From Ruegeria arenilitoris (GTDB taxonomy: Bacteria; Pseudomonadota; Alphaproteobacteria; Rhodobacterales; Rhodobacteraceae), in assembly GCF_013032855.1 (NCBI RefSeq), contig NZ_WQDA01000002.1:1-64000 (forward strand): a stretch of 64,000 nucleotides of DNA. The letters run 5' to 3'. The notes beneath the pieces were generated by a model. That model did not search any database. It was not told the origin of the DNA and saw nothing but the letters and a program-made list of their open reading frames with translations. The position numbers were made by a program, and so were the translations under genes. Below, one piece after another: positions 40,220 through 49,079 of the stretch (its first letter is position 1; every line of letters begins with the position of its first letter).

Positions 40220-40295
40220 GTCGCCCCGTGGACGTGGCCCCGTGGCTTGGCCTACCATTCCGGAGCGCCCGGACCGCAGCGCGAGGGGGAAAATC

Positions 40296-40691
40296 ATGGC
40301 CAGTTTGCGCGATACCCTGAACAATCTTGCCCGCGACTATGCTATCGCCTGGAGCTCGGGTGACGCCAATGCCGTGGCCGACTTCTTTACGTCGAACGGG
40401 CAGATCACGATCAATCGCGGCGAGCCCATCGTCGGGCGGGCGGCCATCGCGGAAATGGCGCGCGGGTTTCATACCGACTTTCCCGATCTTGAAGTGCGCT
40501 GCGATATGCTGCGATGGGCCGGTCCCCACGCCATTTTCGTCTGGACCCTTGAAGGGCACCATGCAAAGACCGGGAATGCAGTCACCACACGCGGCTGGGA
40601 AGAATGGGAGCTGGACGCGGAGTACAAAATACAGTCGTCGTTGGGCTGGTTTGATGCCGACGACCATCAGCGCCAGATCGACGGGGCCTGA
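40296..40691 (+). CDS. SnoaL/NTF2-like protein
   Basis: A 131-residue single-domain protein of the NTF2-like superfamily (SnoaL or ketosteroid-isomerase-like). The pattern is an N-terminal helix (LNNLARDYAIAWSSGDANAVADFF), then RGEPIVGRAAIAEM and aromatic strands. Such proteins range from enzymes to ligand binders; no active-site set is diagnostic here. GAGGGGGA precedes the ATG at 40296. It ends 3 bases before the convergent hflX stop. Confidence 0.85.
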   Translation: MASLRDTLNNLARDYAIAWSSGDANAVADFFTSNGQITINRGEPIVGRAAIAEMARGFHTDFPDLEVRCDMLRWAGPHAIFVWTLEGHHAKTGNAVTTRGWEEWELDAEYKIQSSLGWFDADDHQRQIDGA

Positions 40692-40694
40692 TCG

Positions 40695-41966
40695 TCAGAG
40701 GCCCGCGAACTGATTCGCCTGCTTGTCGGTCCACAGAACGGTGATCTCGAACCCGTCCTCGGTCTGTTTTTCGCCGCGCACCACGTCCTGCCGGAACAGC
40801 CAGGCGCGTTTGTCGCCGTCGGCAAAGCCCAGCTTCAAAACCTCTTCCCGGCGCACGCCCTGCAGGATCGTGGCGATCTCGGTCAGCAGCGGATCGATCC
40901 CCTCGCCGGTCACGGCCGAGATCGGAAACACCGCCGGATCGCGCTCGGCCCGGGCCTGCACGGCATCGCGGTCCTCATCGGACAGCAGGTCGATCTTGTT
41001 CCAGACTTCAAGCTGAGGGCGGGTATCGTCCACACCCAGCGAGGCCATGATCGTGCGCACATCCTCGGCCTGCTCTTCGGTCTCGGCATGGCTGATGTCG
41101 CGCACATGCACGATCAGGTCGGCGGCCAGAACCTCTTCGAGCGTGGCGCGGAAGGCCGCGACCAGTTCGGTCGGCAGGTTCGAGATGAAACCCACCGTGT
41201 CTGACAGGATCACCTCGGGTCCGTCGGGCAGTTCGATCCGGCGCATAGTCGGGTCCAGCGTGGCAAACAGCATATCTTTGGCCATGACTTCGGCCCCGGT
41301 CAGGCGGTTGAACAGCGTGGATTTGCCCGCGTTGGTGTAGCCGACCAGCGCCACGATCGGATAGGGCACCTTGGCCCGCGCGGCCCGGTGGAGCGTCCGT
41401 GTCTTCACGACCTTCTGCAGCTGACGACGCAGCCGCACCAGTTGATCGTCGATCGCACGCCGGTCGGCCTCGATCTGGGTTTCCCCCGGTCCGCCGACAA
41501 AGCCCAGCCCACCGCGCTGACGTTCCAGGTGGGTCCAGGCTCGCACCAGCCGCGTCCGCTGATAGCTCAGCGCGGCCATCTCGACCTGCAGCACACCCTC
41601 GCGCGTGCGGGCGCGGTCCGAGAAGATTTCCAGAATCAGCCCCGTCCGGTCGAGGATCTTGACCTTCCACGCCTTTTCCAGGTTGCGCTGCTGAACCGGG
41701 GTGACCGGCCCGTCGATCAGAACCAGCTCGATCTCGTTTTCAGCAAAACGCGCGCCTAGCTCCTCGATCTTGCCGCTGCCGAACAGCAGGCCGGGCTGCG
41801 CCCGCGGCAGACGCACGATCTCGGACCCGATCACATCCAGATCGGGCAAAGCGGCAGCCAGTGCCACCGCCTCTTCCAACGCCGGAACGGGGTCGCGGCG
41901 CTGGTCATCTGACTTGATATCGGGATGCAGCACCCAAGCCCGGGTGCGCCTCCGGTCATGTTCCAT
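40695..41966 (-). CDS. hflX: GTPase HflX
   Basis: A 423-residue TRAFAC-class GTPase that binds the 50S subunit and rescues or splits stalled or heat-damaged ribosomes. The HflX N-domain (GSGKIEELGARF) is followed by the RGGLGFVGGPGETQIE segment (151-166), the P-loop GYTNAGKS (209-216), DTVGF and NKID. The start is ATG 41966, which shares its A with the hfq stop (TGATG), so translation is coupled to hfq. Cotranscription with hfq is common in proteobacteria. Confidence 0.97.
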   Translation of the reverse strand: MEHDRRRTRAWVLHPDIKSDDQRRDPVPALEEAVALAAALPDLDVIGSEIVRLPRAQPGLLFGSGKIEELGARFAENEIELVLIDGPVTPVQQRNLEKAWKVKILDRTGLILEIFSDRARTREGVLQVEMAALSYQRTRLVRAWTHLERQRGGLGFVGGPGETQIEADRRAIDDQLVRLRRQLQKVVKTRTLHRAARAKVPYPIVALVGYTNAGKSTLFNRLTGAEVMAKDMLFATLDPTMRRIELPDGPEVILSDTVGFISNLPTELVAAFRATLEEVLAADLIVHVRDISHAETEEQAEDVRTIMASLGVDDTRPQLEVWNKIDLLSDEDRDAVQARAERDPAVFPISAVTGEGIDPLLTEIATILQGVRREEVLKLGFADGDKRAWLFRQDVVRGEKQTEDGFEITVLWTDKQANQFAGL

Positions 41967-42205
41967 CAAGAGGCGTCTTCGCCCTCATACAGGTTGATCG
42001 GCTGCGACGGCATGATGGTCGAGATCGCGTGCTTGTAGACAAGCTGCGACTGTCCGTCGCGGCGCAACAATACGCAGAAATTGTCGAACCAGGTGATGAC
42101 ACCCTGCAATTTCACACCGTTGATCAGGAAAATTGTAACGGGAACCTTTGCTTTCCGTACATTGTTCAGGAAGGCATCCTGAAGATTCTGTCTGTCCGAA
42201 GCCAT
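41966..42205 (-). CDS. hfq: RNA chaperone Hfq
   Basis: A 79-residue Sm-like protein that forms a hexamer and pairs small RNAs with mRNAs. Sm1 ([28 protein letters not shown]) and Sm2 ([13 protein letters not shown]) are intact, with the proximal-face YKH residues. It lacks the long C-terminal tail of enterobacterial Hfq, as is usual in alphaproteobacteria. It sits between trkH (134 bases upstream) and hflX, with which it overlaps by one base. Confidence 0.98.
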   Translation of the reverse strand: MASDRQNLQDAFLNNVRKAKVPVTIFLINGVKLQGVITWFDNFCVLLRRDGQSQLVYKHAISTIMPSQPINLYEGEDAS

Positions 42206-42338
42206 ATTTTGTTATCTCGCCGTTGTTCTTGCTTACGCGCTGCGGACCAACGCGCTCCCTCCGCGCGAGTATGGAGTGACGCGCAGAGATATTCCAGATG
42301 AAAAATCAGGCAGTAACGTGAAGGCCCGAATTGGCGGT

Positions 42339-43877
42339 TCAATCCCGCCACAGGGCCGGAGTGATCAACGCGATGATCGCCAGAGTCTCTAGCCGGCCGA
42401 TCACCATGCCGGCGCACATGGTCAGCTTGGCTCCGGCCGACAGATCGATCAGACGGATCGGCAGATCGGTGGCCAGTTCGATCAACGGACCGGTCGTGCT
42501 CAGCACCGCGACGCTCAGCACCATGGCGCGTTCAAACCCAACCCCCTCGGCAGCGAGAACGACATCAAGCAACGCAAGCGTCAGCGCGAACATCATCAGA
42601 AAGACCCACGCGATGAAGGCACCCTGGCTTTGGATGCGGCGGTTGCCACCGCCCGCCCCGCTGACCGATGACGGGTGGATCAGCCTGTCCAGTTCACGCG
42701 CGCCATTCAGGTAAAGCGCATAGACCCGCAACAGCTTGACCCCGCCGGCGGTGGTGGCGACCCCGCCCCCGATAAGCGCAAGCCCCATCAACACAAGCCC
42801 CGGTGTTCCCAGGCCGGACAACTGTTGCGCGTCGTTCCAATAAGCGCTTTCGAACCCGGCCGTCGTCAGGAACGACATCACCGTGAACAACATGCCCCAG
42901 ATGACGTTCAGCGTTTGCAGGCCCGTCACCTGCCCGCCGATCTCGGCAACCCCCGCCAGCACTCGGAAGACCAACAGTGCCGCCACGCCGACGACGATCA
43001 TCAGGCCGATCCGGAATTCCGGATCGTGGTCCAACCGGGAATAGCCCGTTGTTGCGGTGTCCTTTGAAAACGTCAGGCGGGACAAGGCAAAGAACAGGAA
43101 CAGAAACAGGATGGCCTCGCCGGTGATCCCGGCGGTGGACCCTTCCAACCCGCCCACTGGCGATATGCCGGACGTGGCCATCACCGACATTGCGTGGCAG
43201 ATGGCCGTCAGGCCCTTTTCTCCGGCGATCAACAGCAAGACCCAGATTACCGCTGTGAGGCTGGCGTAAACCGGGGTCAATGTCGCCGTCACACGGAGCA
43301 GTCGCCCCCGCGGGTCGACCCTTTCGCTCTGGGCTACGCCGGAAACCGGGCGGCCCGGCTGTCCGCGCGCGGTAATCTCGAACCCGCCCAACGATAGAGG
43401 CGCCAGGATCGCAGCCGCCGAGATCCACATCAGCAACCCACCCATCCAGCCGACGAGTGCCCGCCACAGGTGAACCGGCGCCGACAGGCGCTCGGGGTCG
43501 GGAAACAGGTCCGCTCCGGTGGTGGTGATGGCGCTGACCATGTCAAAATAGGCGTTCAGAAAGGTCGTGTTCCCCAACGCGTCATGGACCGGAACGGCCA
43601 GAAACAACGGCAATACCGTCAACGAGCCCAGCAGGACCGCCAACTGCCCCAAGGTTCCGCGCCGCGGTTGCCGGCTGGCCGTCGCCAGACCTACGATCGT
43701 GACCAGGAACAGCCCAACCAAACCCGAATAGAAGAACGACCGCGACGTTGGATGGTCATCCAAGGCAAGGGCGTAGATCGCCGGGATCCACATCGCCAAG
43801 GACACAACCGCCGAGATCAACAGAAACAGCGGCAGCCGCCGAATTACGCTGATTTTGGGTGCGCGGGCGACAGCCAT
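42339..43877 (-). CDS. trkH: Trk potassium uptake protein, membrane subunit
   Basis: A 512-residue K+ channel-like subunit with four pore segments; the filter-like stretches TTTGADLFPDP, MATSGISPVGG, FLTTAGFESAY and LSTTGPLIEL are visible in order and fit the SKT/TrkH family. It works with the cytosolic gate TrkA. Its start shares an A with the trkA stop (TGATG), a coupled pair. The order trkA-trkH-hfq-hflX on one strand is conserved in many alphaproteobacteria. Confidence 0.96.
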   Translation of the reverse strand: MAVARAPKISVIRRLPLFLLISAVVSLAMWIPAIYALALDDHPTSRSFFYSGLVGLFLVTIVGLATASRQPRRGTLGQLAVLLGSLTVLPLFLAVPVHDALGNTTFLNAYFDMVSAITTTGADLFPDPERLSAPVHLWRALVGWMGGLLMWISAAAILAPLSLGGFEITARGQPGRPVSGVAQSERVDPRGRLLRVTATLTPVYASLTAVIWVLLLIAGEKGLTAICHAMSVMATSGISPVGGLEGSTAGITGEAILFLFLFFALSRLTFSKDTATTGYSRLDHDPEFRIGLMIVVGVAALLVFRVLAGVAEIGGQVTGLQTLNVIWGMLFTVMSFLTTAGFESAYWNDAQQLSGLGTPGLVLMGLALIGGGVATTAGGVKLLRVYALYLNGARELDRLIHPSSVSGAGGGNRRIQSQGAFIAWVFLMMFALTLALLDVVLAAEGVGFERAMVLSVAVLSTTGPLIELATDLPIRLIDLSAGAKLTMCAGMVIGRLETLAIIALITPALWRD

Positions 43878-45253
43878 CAGAAAAAGTCGATCGAAACCTG
43901 CATCAGGCGTTCGACCTCGGGTACATCATTGGCCATTGCAAAAATCGCAACCACGTCCTTTTCGTCAATCCGCAGACTGCCAGTGGGCCGCAGGACCTCG
44001 TCGCCCTTGCGCACCGCGCCGACCAGGACGCCTTCGGGAAAGTCGATGTCCCGCAGTTTCTGCCCGGCCATTGGCGAGGTCGACAGCACTTCGGCCTCGA
44101 TCACTTCGGCCTCGGCATCGCCGATCGAATATACCTGTCGCACCCGGCCATGCCGGATATGGCGCAGGATCGAACTGACGGTCGTGGCCCGCGGGTTGAT
44201 ATAGGCGTCAATCCCCAACGGCCCCATCAGGGCCACCATGCTGGGGTCGTTGATCAACGCGATCGCCAGTGGGCAACCTTCGGCCTTGGCCCGGACCGCA
44301 GCCAGCATGTTGGTCCGGTCGTCATCGGTGACGGCCAGCATCGCGTCCGCGCGCTCGATCCCCGCTTCGCTCAACAGCGCGGAATCCAGACCGTCGCCGT
44401 TCAGAACGATCGTACGCTCCAGCGACTCGGCGGCCAGTTCCGCACAGCGCCGGTCACGCTCGATAACCTTTGCACGGATGCGGCCCTCGCGCTCTTCCAG
44501 TGTCCGGGCGACTTCAAGGCCGACGTTCCCGCCACCCACGATGACCACGCGATCCTGCTTTTTCTGTGATTTACCAAAGACCTCCATCGTGCGGTCAACG
44601 TCTTGGACGCTGGTAAAGACATAGCATTCGTCACCGACGAACAATTGGTCCTCGGATTCCGGCGCGAACAGCGTTCCGTCGCGGCGAATACCCACCACGA
44701 TGGCGCTGAGCGTTGAAAACAGGTCTGTCAGTTGGCGCAAGGGCGTGTTGACGATCGGGCAATCCTCGGCGATCCGAATGCCCAGAAGCTGCGCCTTGCC
44801 ATCCATGAACAGTTCCGTGTCAAAAGCCGCAGGCGCCGACAGGCGGCGCATGGCTGCGGCGGCCACTTCACGTTCGGGGCTGATCACCACGTCGATCGGA
44901 AGATGGTCGCGGCGGTACAGGTCGCGATGGATCGCTTCGAGGTAGGATTTCGACCGCAACCGCGCGATCTTGCGCTGGATCGAGAACACCGAATGCGCCA
45001 TCTGGCAGGTGACCATGTTCACCTCGTCAGAATGGGTCGCGGCGATGATCATGTCGGCGTCACGGGCTCCGGCCCGCTCGAGCACGTCGGGATAGCTGGC
45101 AAAGCCGGCGATGCCCTGAACGTCCAGCGTCTCGGTCGCCCGGCGTACCAGGTCAGGGTTGTTGTCCACAACGGTGACGTCATTCAACTCGCCCGAAAGG
45201 TGCCGAGCAATCTGCCAGCCCACCTGGCCGGCGCCACAAATGATGACCTTCAT
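43877..45253 (-). CDS. trkA: Trk system potassium uptake protein TrkA
   Basis: A 458-residue cytosolic gating subunit with two RCK units (each an NAD/ATP-binding TrkA_N plus a TrkA_C lobe); the GAGQVGWQIAR and GGGNVGLEVAR nucleotide motifs start near residues 7 and 240. Length equals the E. coli protein. The ATG at 45253 is chosen because the Rossmann fold begins right there; the open frame runs much further upstream without homology. It overlaps trkH by one base. Confidence 0.96.
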   Translation of the reverse strand: MKVIICGAGQVGWQIARHLSGELNDVTVVDNNPDLVRRATETLDVQGIAGFASYPDVLERAGARDADMIIAATHSDEVNMVTCQMAHSVFSIQRKIARLRSKSYLEAIHRDLYRRDHLPIDVVISPEREVAAAAMRRLSAPAAFDTELFMDGKAQLLGIRIAEDCPIVNTPLRQLTDLFSTLSAIVVGIRRDGTLFAPESEDQLFVGDECYVFTSVQDVDRTMEVFGKSQKKQDRVVIVGGGNVGLEVARTLEEREGRIRAKVIERDRRCAELAAESLERTIVLNGDGLDSALLSEAGIERADAMLAVTDDDRTNMLAAVRAKAEGCPLAIALINDPSMVALMGPLGIDAYINPRATTVSSILRHIRHGRVRQVYSIGDAEAEVIEAEVLSTSPMAGQKLRDIDFPEGVLVGAVRKGDEVLRPTGSLRIDEKDVVAIFAMANDVPEVERLMQVSIDFF

Positions 45254-45349
45254 GCCTTTGGCCTTTCTGCCTGAGCGTTTTGAATGACAGATGCCCACAG
45301 AGCGGTCAATCGAATTGTCATGACGGCCTGTGTGATGCAAGATAAGCGA

Positions 45350-45829
45350 ATGAAAACAGTGCTTCGATTGCTTGTTCCCCTTGCCCTGCTGGCCGGATGC
45401 GGGCCGTTGTCGATGTATTATCGCGAAGGCGAAAGCGTCTCGCGGATGCAGGCAGAAACGACCGAATGCCAAGTGCAGGCGCTGAAGGATGCACCGGTTG
45501 CAAACCAGGTGCGCCAAAGCCCGCCCACCTATTGGCCGGGCCGCACCTATTGCGACGGGCGCGGGCGATGCTACCGCACCGGAGGATGGTGGGAGCCGGG
45601 CCGCGTTTACACCGTAGATGTAAATCAGGGGCTGCGAAACACGGTCGAGGCGCAGTGCATGGCCAAGAAGGGATACCGCCCCATCAGCCTGCCGCCCTGC
45701 AAACAGTCGGTCAAATCGGGCGTTCCGCCGACCCGAACTACCGTCCTGCCGCCGTTGGGCACGGCGTCCTGCTTCGTCAAATTTGACGACGGGTCATTCC
45801 AGATCATCACGCCGGGGTTGCCGGGCTGA
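45350..45829 (+). CDS. Small lipoprotein, function unknown
   Basis: A 159-residue lipoprotein with a clear signal and lipobox ending at C17 (LLAGC). The mature part is rich in cysteine, proline and tyrosine and has the pattern WPGRTYCDGRGRCYRTGGWW, suggesting disulfides in the periplasm. The ATG at 45350 is preferred because it gives a proper signal peptide; the ribosome site is weak. It points right, opposite to its neighbours, and ends 2 bases before the convergent MFS stop. Confidence 0.7.
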   Translation: MKTVLRLLVPLALLAGCGPLSMYYREGESVSRMQAETTECQVQALKDAPVANQVRQSPPTYWPGRTYCDGRGRCYRTGGWWEPGRVYTVDVNQGLRNTVEAQCMAKKGYRPISLPPCKQSVKSGVPPTRTTVLPPLGTASCFVKFDDGSFQIITPGLPG

Positions 45830-45831
45830 CC

Positions 45832-47013
45832 TCAGTCCAGATCGTCGGGTGACGATCGCCGGCGGAGTGACAGGAACAAATGTGCTGCGATGGCGGCCGC
45901 ATAGAATACAAGTACGGCCACAAACATCGAGCCTTCTCCGGCGCGCCAAAGGATTGCAAGCAGAACAGGTGTGCCCAGCAGGTTGCCCGCATTTCCCATC
46001 TGCGCCATCGCCCCATAGCTCAGCGCCTGATCCCGGGCCGAGCCATTCAGTTGAGGAACCGCCGCGAAACTGCCGCCCTGCACCAGGCCCAACACCGCAA
46101 ACAGTGCAATGCCGACAATGGGCAGAGGCGCTCCGAAAAACAGCAGGGCAAGGGCAGCCATCCCGGCCGCAAAACCAAGATTTACAACCGTGACCGCGGT
46201 CAGGAACGTCAAGAGCACGGGTACCGCGATCCACGACAGCACGATACCTGCCAGCGGCATCAGACTGGCTACAAGAACCGACTGATCTTCGGGCATACGG
46301 CCGGGCAGGATCGCCAGCAACGACACGAAGGTCAGTGTGTAGAAGAACCATCCGATCGCCGGTGCTGCCATGCGAGGCGAGCGGTAGGTTTCTAGATGCG
46401 TCTGCAGGATGGATCCCGGCCCCCACCCATGCCGTTCCGTCGCGATGGGCGGAACCTTTGGCGGAAACAGGGCGACCAGTCCTGCAATCAGCGCCATCAG
46501 GAACCCGTGGCCCATGAAGAAATCCGCCAATCCAAAACGCTGGATCAACGGAAGGCCGAACCAAGCGTTCAGCGCAAAGGCAACTCCAAAGAAAGAACTC
46601 CACAACACCATGGCGGCATTGCGCGCGGCTCCGCGTGTGATCTGTGCGATCAGCGTCGGAGCGGCAACCACGATCGCCAGATGCGAAACGCCCTCGATGA
46701 TCCGGCTGCCCAGCATCACGTGAAAACCGGGAATGGTGGACTGGAACACCGATACAACGCCGCCCAGCAGCAAACCGAACACCAGCAGGCGGACCGGTCC
46801 GAACTGCGCGGTAATGGCGCCTGACATGGCCCCCAACACGGCGCCCATCAAACTGATGATCGACAACAACCAGCCGATCGAATCCCCATAGCCTGGGTAC
46901 AATGCACCGACCGCGTCGAAGGCAACGGCGATCTTGGCGAACTGCGTGGCCGCGCCCAGTCCAGCCACCCATAACAGGATCACCTGCAGGAATATGCGAA
47001 AAGATTGAGTCAC
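45832..47013 (-). CDS. MFS transporter
   Basis: A 393-residue inner-membrane protein with about twelve helices of the major facilitator superfamily. Recognisable MFS traits are the helix 2-3 loop (AITAQFGPVRLL) and the helix 4 segment (SRIIEGVSHLAIVVAAPTLI). Substrate is unknown. It starts at GTG 47013 (GAGG about 13 bases upstream). It lies 43 bases downstream of an XRE regulator on the same strand, which probably controls it. Confidence 0.85.
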   Translation of the reverse strand: MTQSFRIFLQVILLWVAGLGAATQFAKIAVAFDAVGALYPGYGDSIGWLLSIISLMGAVLGAMSGAITAQFGPVRLLVFGLLLGGVVSVFQSTIPGFHVMLGSRIIEGVSHLAIVVAAPTLIAQITRGAARNAAMVLWSSFFGVAFALNAWFGLPLIQRFGLADFFMGHGFLMALIAGLVALFPPKVPPIATERHGWGPGSILQTHLETYRSPRMAAPAIGWFFYTLTFVSLLAILPGRMPEDQSVLVASLMPLAGIVLSWIAVPVLLTFLTAVTVVNLGFAAGMAALALLFFGAPLPIVGIALFAVLGLVQGGSFAAVPQLNGSARDQALSYGAMAQMGNAGNLLGTPVLLAILWRAGEGSMFVAVLVFYAAAIAAHLFLSLRRRSSPDDLD

Positions 47014-47056
47014 ACCCGCGTTCTACCCTCGGCCTCCGGCGAGGTGAACGCATATT

Positions 47057-47629
47057 TTATGCGGCGCGTACGCGCGTGCCGCTGACAAGGCGCACTGGGG
47101 TTCCATCGGCCAGATACAGTCGCTCCCATACGATTTGGCCTGCGCTGATGGTGATCTGGTCGTGCACGGCCTGAGAAGTGATGAAAGCTTTGGGATTTGG
47201 CATCTGCAGGTCCCACCAACCCTCGTCCGTCAGCTCCATTTCGGCCTGGCGGATCTCGTCGGTCGCAAACTGCCACAGCGACACCCCCAACAACGAGTGC
47301 TGGCTGGCTGACCAATCCCGTGCGCGGCTGGGTGAATAGGCCAGACAAACATGGCTCGCTTCGTCCACCAGATGGAGACAGGCTTGCGAACTGCCGACAA
47401 GCCGCTTCAGTGCTGCATCGTCGGCGCGGTGATCCGAAAGCGCCGTGAAAACCGCAGCTTGTTGTTCAGGGCTTGGGGTCTGGACCCCGTTTTCCCAGCG
47501 CGACACCGTGGCCTGATCGACCCGCATCACATGTGCAAGCGCCGCCTGCTTCATCCCGGTGGCCCGCCGAAGCCGTTTGAGACGACGAGCAAAGGCTGGA
47601 AATCCCTGCTGGATCATCGATAGCGTCAT
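47057..47629 (-). CDS. XRE-family transcriptional regulator
   Basis: A 190-residue regulator: an HTH_XRE domain at about residues 12-65 (GMKQAALAHVMRVDQATVSRWENG-like) and a C-terminal half that looks PAS-like and may sense a ligand (CLAYSPSRARDWSASQ, then TDEGWWDLQMP). The ligand is unknown. It follows ntrX by 40 bases and precedes the MFS gene on the same strand, so an XRE-MFS unit is likely. This block separates ntrX from trkA. Confidence 0.85.
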   Translation of the reverse strand: MTLSMIQQGFPAFARRLKRLRRATGMKQAALAHVMRVDQATVSRWENGVQTPSPEQQAAVFTALSDHRADDAALKRLVGSSQACLHLVDEASHVCLAYSPSRARDWSASQHSLLGVSLWQFATDEIRQAEMELTDEGWWDLQMPNPKAFITSQAVHDQITISAGQIVWERLYLADGTPVRLVSGTRVRAA

Positions 47630-47669
47630 GGCCGGGCGCCTCCCGTTGACCTGCCGGTATGGCCGGCCC

Positions 47670-49079
47670 CTACTCCGCCGGTTCAGGCTCGTCCAGTTGC
47701 GCCACCCGCGCGCCCGACTTGTTCGACGTCACCACACCCAGCGATTTCAGCTTGCGGTGCAAGGCGCTGCGTTCCATTCCAACGAAACTGGCCGTGCGGC
47801 TGATATTGCCGCCAAAGCGATTGATCTGGGTCAGCAGATACTCACGCTCGAACGCCTCTCGTGCCTCGCGCAGTGGCAGCGTTGCCAAAGCGCCCGACAG
47901 CACGACCCGGCCGGAATCGTCGGCCTTTTCCTCTTCATTCGGCAATTCCCGCGCTTCGATCGGTCCGGTGCCATCACCAAGGATCAAAACCCGCTCGACC
48001 AGGTTCTTCAACTGGCGCACGTTGCCGGGCCAACTCATGGTCTGCAGCAGAGCCACGGCCTCTTCCGACAACTCGCGCACGGGGAGGCCCTGGGTTTCGT
48101 TGCACATCTCGATGAAATGCTTGGCGAGAACAGGAATATCCTCGCGCCGTTCTTCCAAAGACGGCACCGCGATCGGGACGACGTTGAGGCGGTGATACAG
48201 CTCTTCGCGGAACCGGTCCGCGGCAATCTCGGTTTCAAGGTCGCGGTTAGTGGAAGAGATCACACGCAGATCGACACGCACGTTGTCCGAGCCACCCACC
48301 CGCTGAAACTGCTGATCAACGAGGACGCGCAAGATCTTGGACTGCGTGCCCAACGGCATGTCGGCAACCTCGTCGAAATAGACCACACCGCCATGGGCCT
48401 GTTCGAGCAGACCGGATTCAACGCCACGCTCGGCGGATTCACGGCCGAACAAAACTTCTTCCATGCGCTCGGGCTCGACCCCGGCGCAGTTGACTGTGAC
48501 AAAGGGCGCGTTCGCCCGGTTCGAGTGCGCGTGGATGTAGCGCGCGGCGATTTCCTTGCCCGATCCGGCGGGACCACGCAGCATCACCCGACCGTTGGAT
48601 TTGGTCACCTTGTCCAACTGACTCAGCATCGCGCGGAACGCAGCCGACTTGCCGATCATGTCGGAATTGCTGACTTCCTTGCGCTTAAGCGAGGCATTCT
48701 CGCGACGAAGGCGCGACGTTTCCATCGCGCGGCGGATCACCACCATCAACTGGTCGATGTTGAAGGGCTTTTCGATGAAATCATATGCCCCCTGCTTGAT
48801 CGCCGCGACGGCGATTTCGATATTCCCGTGCCCCGATATGATCACCACCGGAACATCCGGATTGTCGCGTTTGACCGCCTTCAGAATGTCGATCCCATCC
48901 ATGCGGCTGTCCTTGAGCCAGATGTCCAGGATCAACAACCCGGGTGGTTCTGCGTTGATCGCGGCCATGCACTCGTCCGAGTTGCCGGCCAGCCGGGTGG
49001 AATATCCTTCGTCCTCCAGAATGTCGGACACCAGTTCGCGAATATCGCGCTCGTCATCTACGATCAGAATGTCGCTCAT
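47670..49079 (-). CDS. ntrX: Nitrogen response regulator NtrX (lacks GAFTGA)
   Basis: A 469-residue response regulator: receiver domain (phosphoacceptor D52, acidic pair D8/D9, K104), AAA+ domain (Walker A GPAGSGKE at 169-176, Walker B VVYFDEVADM at 232-241) and a Fis-type helix-turn-helix at the C-terminus. The GAFTGA loop, which contacts sigma-54 and is expected between Walker A and Walker B, is missing: FGRES is followed directly by AERGVESG. In Rhodobacterales this is known for NtrC and implies sigma-70 promoters. NtrY is the partner kinase; the start overlaps the ntrY stop by ATGA. Confidence 0.95.
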   Translation of the reverse strand: MSDILIVDDERDIRELVSDILEDEGYSTRLAGNSDECMAAINAEPPGLLILDIWLKDSRMDGIDILKAVKRDNPDVPVVIISGHGNIEIAVAAIKQGAYDFIEKPFNIDQLMVVIRRAMETSRLRRENASLKRKEVSNSDMIGKSAAFRAMLSQLDKVTKSNGRVMLRGPAGSGKEIAARYIHAHSNRANAPFVTVNCAGVEPERMEEVLFGRESAERGVESGLLEQAHGGVVYFDEVADMPLGTQSKILRVLVDQQFQRVGGSDNVRVDLRVISSTNRDLETEIAADRFREELYHRLNVVPIAVPSLEERREDIPVLAKHFIEMCNETQGLPVRELSEEAVALLQTMSWPGNVRQLKNLVERVLILGDGTGPIEARELPNEEEKADDSGRVVLSGALATLPLREAREAFEREYLLTQINRFGGNISRTASFVGMERSALHRKLKSLGVVTSNKSGARVAQLDEPEPAE

